From: Saccopteryx bilineata
Taxonomy: Eukaryota > Chordata > Mammalia > Chiroptera > Emballonuridae
DNA length: 64,000 nucleotides
NCBI RefSeq assembly: GCF_036850765.1
Contig: NC_089492.1
Coordinates: 202,088,276-202,152,275 of the forward strand
Direction of reading: 5' to 3'
A model generated the notes under the pieces. That model worked only from the letters and a program-made list of their open reading frames with translations, ran no database searches and had not been told where the DNA came from. Below are positions 1 through 9,000 of the stretch, piece by piece (the first letter of the stretch is position 1; the number at the start of each line of letters is the position of its first letter). Position numbers and translations under genes: made by a program.

Positions 1-200
1 GTCAGCTAATCGCACGTCTCCCGCCCTTGTAAACATTGCTTGCTTGCTCAGCCTAGATAGCCACCCTATAAAAAGGAGCCATTTTAGAAGCTCGGGCTGC
101 AGTGTTCCCTTGCGTGGGTTGCCTGCAGTCCCTGCGCAGGTTTGCAATAAAACTTATAAAATTTACTTTGGGTTTGCTGTGGTCTGTCTCCTGGGATGTA
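1..200 (+). mobile_element. LTR-like segment with TATA box and polyadenylation signal
   Basis: CTATAAAAAGG at about 66-76 and AATAAA at about 147-152, about 75 bases apart, then a T/G-rich stretch. This looks like U3/R/U5 of an LTR directly abutting env-like sequence, as after a large internal deletion or recombination. It is unlike the LTR at 699-1202. Confidence 0.4.
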
Positions 201-690
201 ACAACATCAAGCTTGAGACAAAAGCTTAATGTGCTGGAAGCAGTGGTCACTGGGACTTGTATGCTAGCTGCAGAGTGTGGATATGTGACAACAGTTCCAG
301 TGCTATGTGGACTTTTCCTGAATGTGACTCCTATTCCATGTTATAATTCTCAATGGGACTGAAGTGGGGTTGGGTTGCATCTGCAGGGAATGTGGAATGG
401 TGATTGTGTCAATATGGACTTGGGGAAATTGCATCAACATATTAAGGACATTCAAAACAGCAAAGACTCTATTATAGATCCTGCTGTATTAGCTAAGAAT
501 TTACTTGATAATCTAAAAGTATTTAATTCCTTCAATGTATTAAGACACTTGTTTTGGTATTCTGTTAGCATTGGATATATTAATTTTGTGTTTATTCTGT
601 ATTTTTCCTGTCTGCCTCCAAATTGGAATCTGGGAAATCAGATGAGTACAAATCTCAGCACACAAACTAAAATAAAAAAAATTTAAAAAG
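195..690 (+). pseudogene. Degraded endogenous retrovirus env, transmembrane-subunit remnant
   Basis: Two broken open stretches (to 362 and 375-686) look like the C-terminal ectodomain of a betaretrovirus-like TM subunit. A leucine-rich heptad helix is followed, after a stop at 361-363, by a membrane-proximal segment with an Asn/Asp/Lys-rich helix. Next come an ~20-residue hydrophobic span rich in Phe/Ile/Leu and a short cytoplasmic tail. No surface subunit, gag or pol is present. The stop and frame break make it non-coding. Class assignment is from general pattern only. Confidence 0.55.
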
Positions 691-698
691 GGGATTAT

Positions 699-1202
699 GT
701 TGGAGACTGCAACTGTCAGGGTCCTTGCGGGTTAGATTTTTGGGAAGCTGAGGTTTGGGGAGACAGGCAGTAAGCTGACAGTCTGCCCAACCCCTCCACC
801 TCACTTACTTGCTTAAGTTGTTAAAGGCTGCTTTCCCCCACACCTCCATGTTAGCCAGTGATGCTGGAGTGTTTCTATTCCTTCCATCCCCACTTATTTG
901 ATTAAGTTGCTAGAGACAATTTACATGCCCTTCCTCTCACCCTTTGTTTTGATGTTGGTTGATTTCAGTTATACATGGAGGGGGGATTCCTGTTTATGCC
1001 TTAAATGGATTCCTGTTTATCTCTCAGATGTGTGACTTTGTATCGGAGACTTCCTTGTTGCATATGGCTCTGCACTTTACAATAAAAGACAGGGGGCTTT
1101 GCTTTTGCTCTGGCTTGCCATGAGCTTGCAGAGGCTTCCTGATCCCATCCTTTTTTCTCTCTGAGTTTATTTCTTCATTCCGCACCATTCTCACTCAGGA
1201 CA
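699..1202 (+). mobile_element. ERV 3' LTR with preceding polypurine tract
   Basis: A polypurine tract (AAAAAGGGGATTA, about 686-698) directly precedes TGTTGGAGAC. The element ends TCACTCAGGACA at 1202, giving TG...CA termini. AATAAA is at about 1081, with a pyrimidine-rich U5 after it. It is in the same orientation as the env remnant, so this is the 3' LTR of that provirus. Confidence 0.75.
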
Positions 1203-1229
1203 TGGATGGTTACTAGCTGCGTTGCTCTG

Positions 1230-1346
1230 CAGCATCAAGGCACATATGAGTAAGCAATCAATGACCAACTTAAGTGCCACAGTGAAGAACTGATGTTTCT
1301 CATCTCTTTCTCTTCCGGTCTGTCTCTAAAAAAAAAAAAAAAAAGA
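1230..1346 (+). mobile_element. SINE-B 3' fragment
   Basis: Contains the SINE-B 3' half (CAAGGCACATATGAG, then the AAGCAATCAATGA and CTGATG blocks) and an A-rich tail. The 5' half is missing and replaced by unrelated sequence. Confidence 0.6.
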
Positions 1347-2135
1347 GAAAGTATCCAAGATCAAATTAAAATTTAAAATACCTGTTTTCACATATAAAGA
1401 TGAACAGTTGAACAATATGCTATGTTGATGAGGATACAGAGAACCTGGTGCTTTGATTTACCGTTGACAGGAGAATAAATCCACACATTTTTTTGTAGAG
1501 GACAAGTGGGCAATATCATAATGTGAAATTCAGTTCCACTTTGATGCAGGTACCCACATTTTTAAATTTATTTTACAGATGTATTCTTATGTGTACACAA
1601 ACTATGCACAAGTTTTAAAGATACCTAGTGAAGTATTTATAAACTAAATTACATAATGACTGGGACTTTTTTTTTTTATAGAGAGGGATAGGGACAGACA
1701 GACAGGAACGGAGAGAGATGAGAAGCATCAATCATCAGTTTTTCGTTGCGACACCTTAGTTGTTCATTGATTGCTTTCTCATATGTGCCTTGACCATGGG
1801 CCTTCAGCAGACTGAGTAACCTCTTGCTCGAGCAGTGACCTTGGGTCCAAGCTAGTGAGCTATGCTCAAACCAGATGAGCCCTTGCTGCAGCTGGCAACC
1901 TCGGGGTCTCGAACCTGGGTCCTCCGCATCCCAGTCCGACGCTCCATCCACTCCGCCGCCTAGTCAGGCTGATTGGGACTTTTTAAAAATAAAATGTACG
2001 GTTGGGGGATGTGGGTAGGAGTATCAGTGAAATAAAATTGGCCATTAGTTCTTAACTATTGAAGATGACTTATAGGTACATGGAGTTCTTTATATTCTTT
2101 GTCTGTTTTTGTGCATATTTGAAATTCAATAATGA
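1347..2135 (+). mobile_element. Old LINE-1 3' end, interrupted by SINE-B
   Basis: The segments 1347-1668 and 1971-2135 look like the 3' end of an old mammalian L1 (GGCAATATC and ATTTTACAGATGTATTC blocks, then GTACATGGAGTTCTTTATATTC). Strongly diverged. Confidence 0.4.
1669..1970 (-). mobile_element. SINE-B, antisense
   Basis: T-run, then tail and body to the tRNA-like head at 1935-1970. Flanked by a direct repeat GACTGGGACTTTTT / GATTGGGACTTTTT. Confidence 0.85.
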
Positions 2136-2198
2136 AAAGTTTGTTTTTTTTAAATGGAAATGGGAGGAATTTACAAAGAATCATGGTAGTTTTATTTT

Positions 2199-2584
2199 TT
2201 TTATTTTTTTTGTATTTTTCTGAAGCTGGAAACAGGGAGAGACAGTCAGACAGACTCCCGCATGCGCCCGACCGGGATCCACCCGGCATGCCCACCACGG
2301 GCGACGCTCTGCCCACCAGGGGGCGATGCTCTGCCCCTCCGGGGCGCGACCAGAGCCACTCTAGCGCCTGGGGCAGAGGCCAAGGAGCCATCCCCAGCGC
2401 CCGGGCCATCTTTTGCTCCAATGGAGCCTTGGCTGCGGGAGGGGAAGAGAGAGACAGAGAGGAAGGAGGGGGGCGGTGGAGAAGCAAATGGGCGGTTCTC
2501 CTATGTGCCCTGGCTGGGAATCGAACCCGGGTCCCCCGCATGCCAGGCCGATGCTCTACTGCTGAGCCAACCGGCCAGGGCCAG
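2199..2584 (-). mobile_element. SINE-A, antisense
   Basis: Near full-length copy, with the head (GAGCCAACCGGCCAGGGCC in this orientation) at its right end. Target-site duplication TAGTTTTATTTT at 2187-2198 and 2585-2596. Confidence 0.92.
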
Positions 2585-2693
2585 TAGTTTTATTTTCAAT
2601 AGCAACTGAGAAAGTTTATTTAACCAAGACATAAATTATAAATACATTATGGTTTTTATATATAATACTATACAGCTATTAAAAATAAAAATA

Positions 2694-2856
2694 GCCCTCA
2701 GGCGCTAGAATGGCTCTGATTGCGGCAGAGCGATGCCCCAAGATGGGCAGGGCATCGCCCCCTGGTGGGCATGCCGGGTGAATCCCGGTCGGGTGCATGC
2801 GGGAGTCTGACTGCCTCCCCGTTTCCAGCCTCAGAAAAATACAAAAAAAAAAAAAG
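2694..2856 (+). mobile_element. SINE-A, 5'-truncated
   Basis: Starts within the body (CTCAGGCGCTAGAATGG) and runs to the typical CAGAAAAATACAAAA tail. The tRNA head is missing. Confidence 0.85.
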
Positions 2857-3063
2857 CCAACAAACCACATGATAAGATGCTCAGATCACCCAGTAACCCT
2901 TAGGAAACTGCAAATCAAAACCACAATAAGGTAGCACCTCACACTCATTAGAAAAGCTATCAACAAGTGTAGGCAGAGATGTGGAGAAATTGGAACCCTT
3001 GAACACTGTTGGTAGAAATGTAAAATGATGCTATTGCAGAAAACAAAGGAAGTGACTCTAGAG

Positions 3064-3997
3064 CAGTGTTTTTCTACCAGTGTGCCGTGAGACATGGTCA
3101 GGTGTGCCGTGGGGAAATTAAACATGGGTCCCCAAACTGCGGCCTGCGGAGGATATTTATCGGGCCTGCCGCCAGCCGCCTCCATCCAAACATAAACATT
3201 CCCCTCACAATCCCTCCAGCTATCAGCTACAGGAAGAGTGGAGGCACAGAGAACACTCACTGACCAATCACCTTCTAGGATTCATCCCGACCACTAGCTA
3301 TGAACCAATAGTAGGCTGCCTCTCATCCACACCCAGGGAGGTCCCCGCTCAGGCTGCTGTGCACTTCTCATTGTGTGGCCGCAGCAAGTAGTTGAAGCTG
3401 CTACTCCTCCCCATGGTCCCGATTTCTAATCCTGGTCAGGACTGGAGGTAAATGTTGCCACCACTAGATGAAGCCTCAGCCTCAGCTGGTTATGTCTATC
3501 CTGATGGTGTATATAGATATTTGACATTTTTCTTTTTAAAAGAGGCCCCCGCAGAGGGTGATATACAATGCATCACAATGCAATCTAACTTTAAAGCTAA
3601 AGTTTGCTGATCTTCCTTTGGACAGTTTTTGGTTATCTGTTGCCAAGGAGTTCCCCATTCTGGCCAACAAAGCTATTTTGACATTGCTCCCGTTTTCAAC
3701 CACGGGAGCTGAGCTTCTCAAGCTTGACTGCGATAAAAACTAAACAGAAAGACTGAGAACTGTTGAGGAAGAGCTTCGTGTGTGTCTTTCTACCATTCCT
3801 GCCAAGATATCCCTTTTGTGTTCATCAAAACAGGCCCAGGTTTCACACTAAGTGAATATAAATACATTTAGAAACTATATTATTAACTGTATGTATAATA
3901 TGTACTGTGTTAGAGTGTCATTTTGGTAGGTGGTGTGCCCCAGGATTTTGTAAATGTAAAAAATGTGCCGCGGCTCAAAAATGGTTGAAAATCACTG
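3064..3997 (+). mobile_element. hAT DNA transposon deletion derivative with transposase C-terminus
   Basis: Imperfect terminal inverted repeats: CAGTGTTTTTCTACCAGTGT at the left and, read on the other strand, CAGTGATTTTCAACCA at the right. The flanks CTCTAGAG (3056) and GCCTAGAG (4003, five bases past the end) are a possible decayed 8-base duplication. The 3' half codes the hAT dimerisation-domain signature in plus-strand pieces: [12 protein letters not shown] and LLPFSTT at about 3600-3710, then [16 protein letters not shown] in another frame to the stop near 3853. The 5' half has no transposase core. This resembles Charlie/Buster-type (ZBED5-like) hATs. Frameshifted and dead. Confidence 0.75.
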
Positions 3998-4024
3998 CCC
4001 TCGCCTAGAGGATAAAGACGCTTA

Positions 4025-4345
4025 GACAAGTGCTAGAGGAAGGGGGGGGGGGGAGTTTATTTTGGCCAGTGGAGCAGTGTCACCCAAAAAAGGCAACAAA
4101 AGACCAGCTCCCCAAAGTTAGTTTTTCTAAGTCTTATACGCTTTTACAGCGTTAGCTTTCACATAACAAGTGCCTGATTTCTTTAACATTTTTGTTTGCA
4201 GACCTACTGTTCACATATCCCGTTTTTCTTGCCTGTATTGCAAATTATTTCAGGGAGCTGATAAAGGGCTGCACAGCTGTGATTTGCTACTTTTCAAACC
4301 TTTTCAGTCAGGCCTTTAAGCCCTTCCTCCCTCAGTGCAGTCACT
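4025..4345 (-). mobile_element. LTR-like fragment, antisense
   Basis: On the minus strand, GCGTATAAGACTTAG (TATA-like) is followed about 90 bases later by AAATAAAC and a C-run, as in U3/R/U5. It interrupts the L1 text. The family is not recognised. A G homopolymer lies at about 4042-4052. Confidence 0.4.
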
Positions 4346-4387
4346 GTGGAGGAAACTATGACAGTTCCTCAAAAAATTAAAAATAAA

Positions 4388-4701
4388 CCTTGGCCATTTG
4401 GCTCAGTGGTAAAGTGTCCGCCTAGCGTGTGGATGGCCTGGGTTTGATTCTCAGGGCACATAGGAGAAGTGACCATCTGCTTCTCCATCCCTTTCCCTCT
4501 CCTTTCTTTCTCTCTCTTTTTCTCCTGCAGCCATGGCTCTTTTGGTTCAAGTGCATCAGCTCAGGGTGCTGAGGATGGCTCTGTGGAGCCTTCCCCTCAG
4601 CCACTAAAAATAGGTTGGGATCATGGCCCCAGATGGGAGTTGCTGGGTGGATCCTGGTTGGGGTGCATGCAGGAGTCTATCTCCACTCCTCTCACTTGAA
4701 A
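4388..4701 (+). mobile_element. Old SINE-A variant, sense
   Basis: The head CTTGGCCATTTGGCTCAGTG and B-box-like GGTTTGATTC are followed by the SINE-A body with many changes and a CTTGAAAAAGAAAATAAAAA tail. Inserted in the L1 3' UTR. Confidence 0.8.
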
Positions 4702-4813
4702 AAGAAAATAAAAAGGTAAACATAGCACAGAACCCAGCAAATCTCTAGGGTATGAACTCTAAAGAAATAGACATGTTCACACAAAAATCTGTACATGAAT
4801 GTTTATAGTGGCC

Positions 4814-5340
4814 TGTAAGGTCAGTAGTCGCAGTTGCCTTCGCTGCCAAGCAGGTGTAGGTTCCCATTAATTTGGACAGACGGTAAAGAAACAACACAGC
4901 CGAAAAATTGTGGGCCATGCCTTTATTTTATAGCCTTACAACCGGCAGGCGAGAAAAACAAACACACGGGGCACCAAAACCCACTCACATGTTCACCAGT
5001 TCCACAACCAGGAGAATCTTTTCTGGTTTTTCCTAGACTCAAAGGCTCCCACCAGTCTCAGCAGAGCTCATAAGAGCCCTCATCTCTGTTCCCCATCTGC
5101 TTCTCTCTGCACAAACTGGCTTCTTCTTCAGCATCCTGACATCTTGGCTGCCTTCTCGGCAAAAAACAAGGCCTTCTTCTTAAAACTACCTGGGCACACA
5201 AAGACCCCTCCTCCAGGAACATTAGCATAACAAAGCCCTTTTCCAAGCAGGAAAGTAATTAGCCGCGTCACCTGGCAGCGCCATTGTTAACAAAGTGAGC
5301 AACTCAGAAAATACTAATTTTACAAACTCACTGCCAAACA
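4814..5340 (-). mobile_element. Solo LTR, antisense, inside LINE-1
   Basis: On the minus strand it begins TGTTTGGCAGTGAG and ends CTGACCTTACA. GGCTATAAAATAAAGGC is near the 3' third and the U5 is pyrimidine-rich. L1 3' UTR text resumes immediately on both sides, which defines the insertion. No clear target-site duplication survives. Confidence 0.65.
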
Positions 5341-5934
5341 TAGCCCCATTCATAATCATTCCAAACTGGGAACAAACAAATGTCTCGCAACTGGTTAAGC
5401 GAATAAGCAAGTGATGCTACATCCATGTACTTAGCAATAAAAGGGAACGAATTATTGATAAATCCAACAACTTGGATGAATTTCAAACACATTTTGCTGA
5501 GGCAAAGATGTCAGTCTCAAAAGGCTACATTCTATTTTTCCATTTATATGACACTCATGAAACGACATAACTATAGTGACAAAGCACATAAGGGAACTGG
5601 CCAATGAACTACAACTAAGTGGAACAAATGAACAGTTCTCTCTCCCTCCCCCCTTCTTTGTCTCTCTAAAATCAGTCAATTAAAGAAAAATTACGTGCAA
5701 TACCTGACCGTAGATTGAGTCCATATAATCCTCTATATTAATAGAACAAATGTCCCTGTAGTTTAAGTTCCAAGCTACTTCCAAACCTTAATTGCCTAGT
5801 GACATGTAACAGCATTACAATGACGACTCATCCCTGCGGTAACTGACCAGCGGGGGCCAGAGCCGGCAGCCGGCCGTGGCAGGAGCCGGAGAGAGAACCG
5901 ACGCGCCGCTAGGCTGTAAGCCACGGAGACGCGT

Positions 5935-5944
5935 GGGGCGGGGC
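5935..5944 (+). promoter_or_regulatory. GC box (Sp1-type) in GCC2 promoter
   Basis: GGGGCGGGGC, about 125 bases upstream of the ATG in the CpG island. Match to the Sp/KLF consensus only; binding is inferred. Confidence 0.5.
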
Positions 5945-5981
5945 CCTGGGAGAAGCACCACCTTTGACCTGTGATCGGGGC

Positions 5982-5988
5982 TACGTCA
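5982..5988 (+). promoter_or_regulatory. CRE-like half site in GCC2 promoter
   Basis: TACGTCA, one base off the palindromic CRE TGACGTCA, about 80 bases upstream of the ATG. A CREB/ATF site is possible. Confidence 0.4.
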
Positions 5989-6066
5989 GAGGCGACGCAG
6001 ACGCAGGTTCAGGGACAGCGCCCGAGCCGCGGCCCGGTGCTGCGTGGCGGCAGTGGCTGATCCGCC

Positions 6067-6072
6067 ATGGAG
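6067..6072 (+). CDS. GCC2: GCC2 exon 1 (coding part, ATGGAG)
   Basis: Only two codons (Met-Glu) are coded here. The next bases, GTGATG, are the splice donor at 6073. The upstream non-coding part lies in the CpG island. Reading straight through gives a 66-codon open frame, but that is intron 1; the human start MED is rebuilt only by joining to GAT at 6406. Confidence 0.85.
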
Positions 6073-9000
6073 GTGATGCGGCCAGAGTTGCGGACTAAGG
6101 GGGTGGGGGTGGAGGTCACCGCCCTCCCACTGAGCCTCTGCCTACACCCGGGTGGACGCGGAGATGGGCCGGCTGAGGGCTCGGCGGCCCCGCGGCCGCG
6201 CTGCCTTACCCCCCTCCGCCAGACTCCGCCTCCGCCGTCCCGACCCCTCGGAGCCGCTTGTGCATGACTGGCCGCGGGCCTCCTTTTCACGTTAATGGAT
6301 TCCTCCACTTGATCCCACAATAGGGTTTTTACCTCTCAAGATACCTCGCGTGTGGTCGCGATTAGGAAAAGAGTATTCTGACCACCTGTTTGATTTGTTT
6401 CGCAGGATCCTGTTCAAGATGGAGTGGCTCCACCAGCCACCCCTGGAACCAGGAAATCTAAGGTGAAGAGACTACTTACTTGACCAGCAGGTTCCCTGAA
6501 GAGTGGAAGGGTGACGATGAATTGGAAAACGCTAGCATGAGGATGGGAGGTGGAGATTAGTTCAAAAAGAATAACAACCTTTATCCAAGGACTCTCACTT
6601 TTAATTTACAGTTATCTATTACTTTCTTTTTAAGTTTACTGGTGTGAAAAGAGTTGTCTTTTTGTTTACTTCCTGCACCTGGTTAGCACAGCTGACAGAT
6701 TCTGCAATTTTTGAGACATTAAAGCAGTCTAATTTGTAAAGATTTGTATAGAGTCATGGGGAGAGCAGTGACTTAGGGAGGAGTCAAGGGGCTCTGTAGG
6801 CTTTTCTCCTATGAATTGAAGATAAGGAGTTGTATTGGGTAATTTTTATGATCCTGTGCAAGGTTTACCATTCAGTGATTCTCAAAGATAGTGGTGTATT
6901 GCAAGCATACTAAATTTCAGACACTTGCCTAAACATGGTTACTTTATTTCAGCTTCTTGGTAACTGGGAGAGAACTACCATTGTTTCTGATTTTACAGAT
7001 GAGTAAACAACCCACAAAGGATTTTCTCTTGTTAGTTGAAGCAATAATACAACCTGATTCATCTTACTGCTGTAAGAATTATGCTTACATGTTGTATGTA
7101 ATTATGGTTACATGTTGTATGTAGGTAAAGACATACAACATGTCTTTCAGCCTTGGATAGAATGAAATAACCTTACTGTTAGGTCTGCTGAAGGAGGAAT
7201 GCACAGGGCTGATGACTTTGTGTGTGTGTGTGTGTGTGTCAGAGAGAGAGGGACAGATAGGGACAGACAGGAAGGGAGAGAGATGAGAAGCATCAGTTCT
7301 TCGTTGTGGTTCCTTAGTTGTTCATTGATTGCTTTCTCATAATGTGCCTTGACCCAGGGACTACAGCACAGTGAGTGACCCCTTGCTCAAGCCAGTGACC
7401 TTCGGCTTTAAGCCAGTAACCATGGGGTCATGTCTGTGATCCCACACTCAAGCCAGCCACCCTGCACTCAAGCTGGTGAGCCTGCACCCAAGTCGGAGAC
7501 CTTGGGGTCTTGAACCTGGTTTCTCCGTGTCCCAGTCCGATGCCTTATCCACTGTGCCACCGCCTGGTCAGGCAGGCCTGATTACTTTTATAAAAAGTTT
7601 ATGCATCTGCAAAGAGAGGGGCAGAGACCCTAGTGGCATCAGTGGAGAGCTGCAGGAAGGGGTTGTCTGATATAGGGACTACTGCAGGCTTGTGCTGATG
7701 TGGGGGTTGATGCACCTGGACATGCTCAGATTAGCATATCCTGGTTTGTGGCCTTGTTCCCAGACTGTGTCTCTTTTCCAACCCTTCAGTCCCTCCTGAA
7801 GGCCTGGTTCCAAGGACACTTCCCTGGGGGGCGAGGGCGTCACCTAAGGGGAGAGGGAGGTTGGGTGAGAGAGATGCTTAATAAAGAAGTTGCCCTAGTG
7901 AGAGGTTGGATGAGGGGAATTTGAGTTTAAAGGGGTCTTCAGTTTAAAGGAGCCCTGGACCCAAACCTAACACAGATTAAGGTACTAAGAATTAGTCCCC
8001 TAATTTTACAATTAAAGAAATAAAAAACCTAGAAAGTATCTTAACCTCTGACAACAATATCTGGAGGATACAGGCTATTTTTACATTTCCTAGTAGTTGC
8101 TTAACTAATAATTGAATTAAAGTTGCGTTTACTTACTTTTAAAATGTGTTTGACATAAAGATTTATTCAGTAGGATTTTTATTTTTTTATCACAGTGATG
8201 TTTCCTTTTAGCAGTATAGTAGAAATGTGAGTTGTAACAAATTGGTAACATCACTACATCTTTCAGCTGGAAACATTGCCTAAGGAAGATCTTATCAAGT
8301 TTGCCAAGAATCAGATGATGCTAATACAGAAAGCTAATTCAAGATGTACAGGTATTGGGTTGAAAATATTAATCTTGACCACAGTATCATGTAATCATGG
8401 TTAAAACTTTGTTTTTTAATCTGGTAAAATCTTAGTGTAATGGAATCTGTTATTATTTAACATTGTAACAATGCTTCTGATTTTTTTTTTAAGCTTACAT
8501 CTCTAAACTGCAATTCCTTTGAATTATTAAAATAAAGTTAGGGAGGAGGATTTTTAAAAATAATTTGTTACAGTTAAGTACATTTTTAAACTTCATTTGC
8601 TGTAGATTGCATATTCTTCTGAGTCAAACATTTGTTCTAGAATAGTCAGTTGAAATGTTAGAGACACACAGTTGTAAGCCAAAGAAGTGAGAATAGGCCT
8701 AAGTAAAGTAATAAGAGATTTCTGTTTCCGAAATTTTGAATTATGTTTATTTGCTGAAGTAGATTGATTCCCTATTAAGTTTTCCTTTTTTTCTATTACA
8801 AAGGGATGAAGATATTAGTATCCTTTTTTAGTACGTGTGGGTTGTGCTTAAATTTCCAGAAACTTAATGAATGTTACTGTTCAACCTAAAAGCCAAGGTT
8901 CATTTTCTAATTGAAAAGGTAAAATTGTGTTTAGAAGGCTTAATCAGTTTGTGATAGAGGAATTTATTTGGAAAGATGTTTTTGACCCCAGACCTAAACA

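Larger units (their letters stand above)
2857..5660 (+). mobile_element. LINE-1 3' region with at least four nested insertions
   Basis: L1 ORF2 3' end and 3' UTR text is split into 2857-3063, about 4346-4387, 4702-4813 and 5341-5660. Cues are AAACTGCAAATCAAAACCAC, GTTCCTCAAAAAATTAAAAA and ATGTTTATAGTGGC. Between them sit a hAT element, an LTR-like piece, a SINE and an LTR. No coding capacity. Confidence 0.7.
5830..6290 (+). promoter_or_regulatory. CpG-island promoter of GCC2
   Basis: A sharp rise in G+C and CpG density in an otherwise AT-rich window, ending just after the initiator ATG. There is no TATA box near the ATG, as expected for a housekeeping golgin. The transcription start is not determinable by eye; it is probably between about 5950 and 6060. 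Confidence 0.8.

Noticed and set aside
375..686. An intact retroviral envelope gene
   Set aside because: Only the C-terminal part of TM is present, with a stop and frame break upstream; no SU, gag or pol.
2132..2587. Long open frames through SINE-A copies, e.g. with repeated Pro/Gly/Arg-rich peptides
   Set aside because: The same peptides recur at every SINE-A copy on both strands; they are composition artefacts of a GC-rich non-coding element.
6067..6267. 66-codon open frame starting at the GCC2 ATG (MEVMRPEL...)
   Set aside because: Only the first two codons are exon; GTGATG is the donor and the known N-terminus is rebuilt by joining to 6406.
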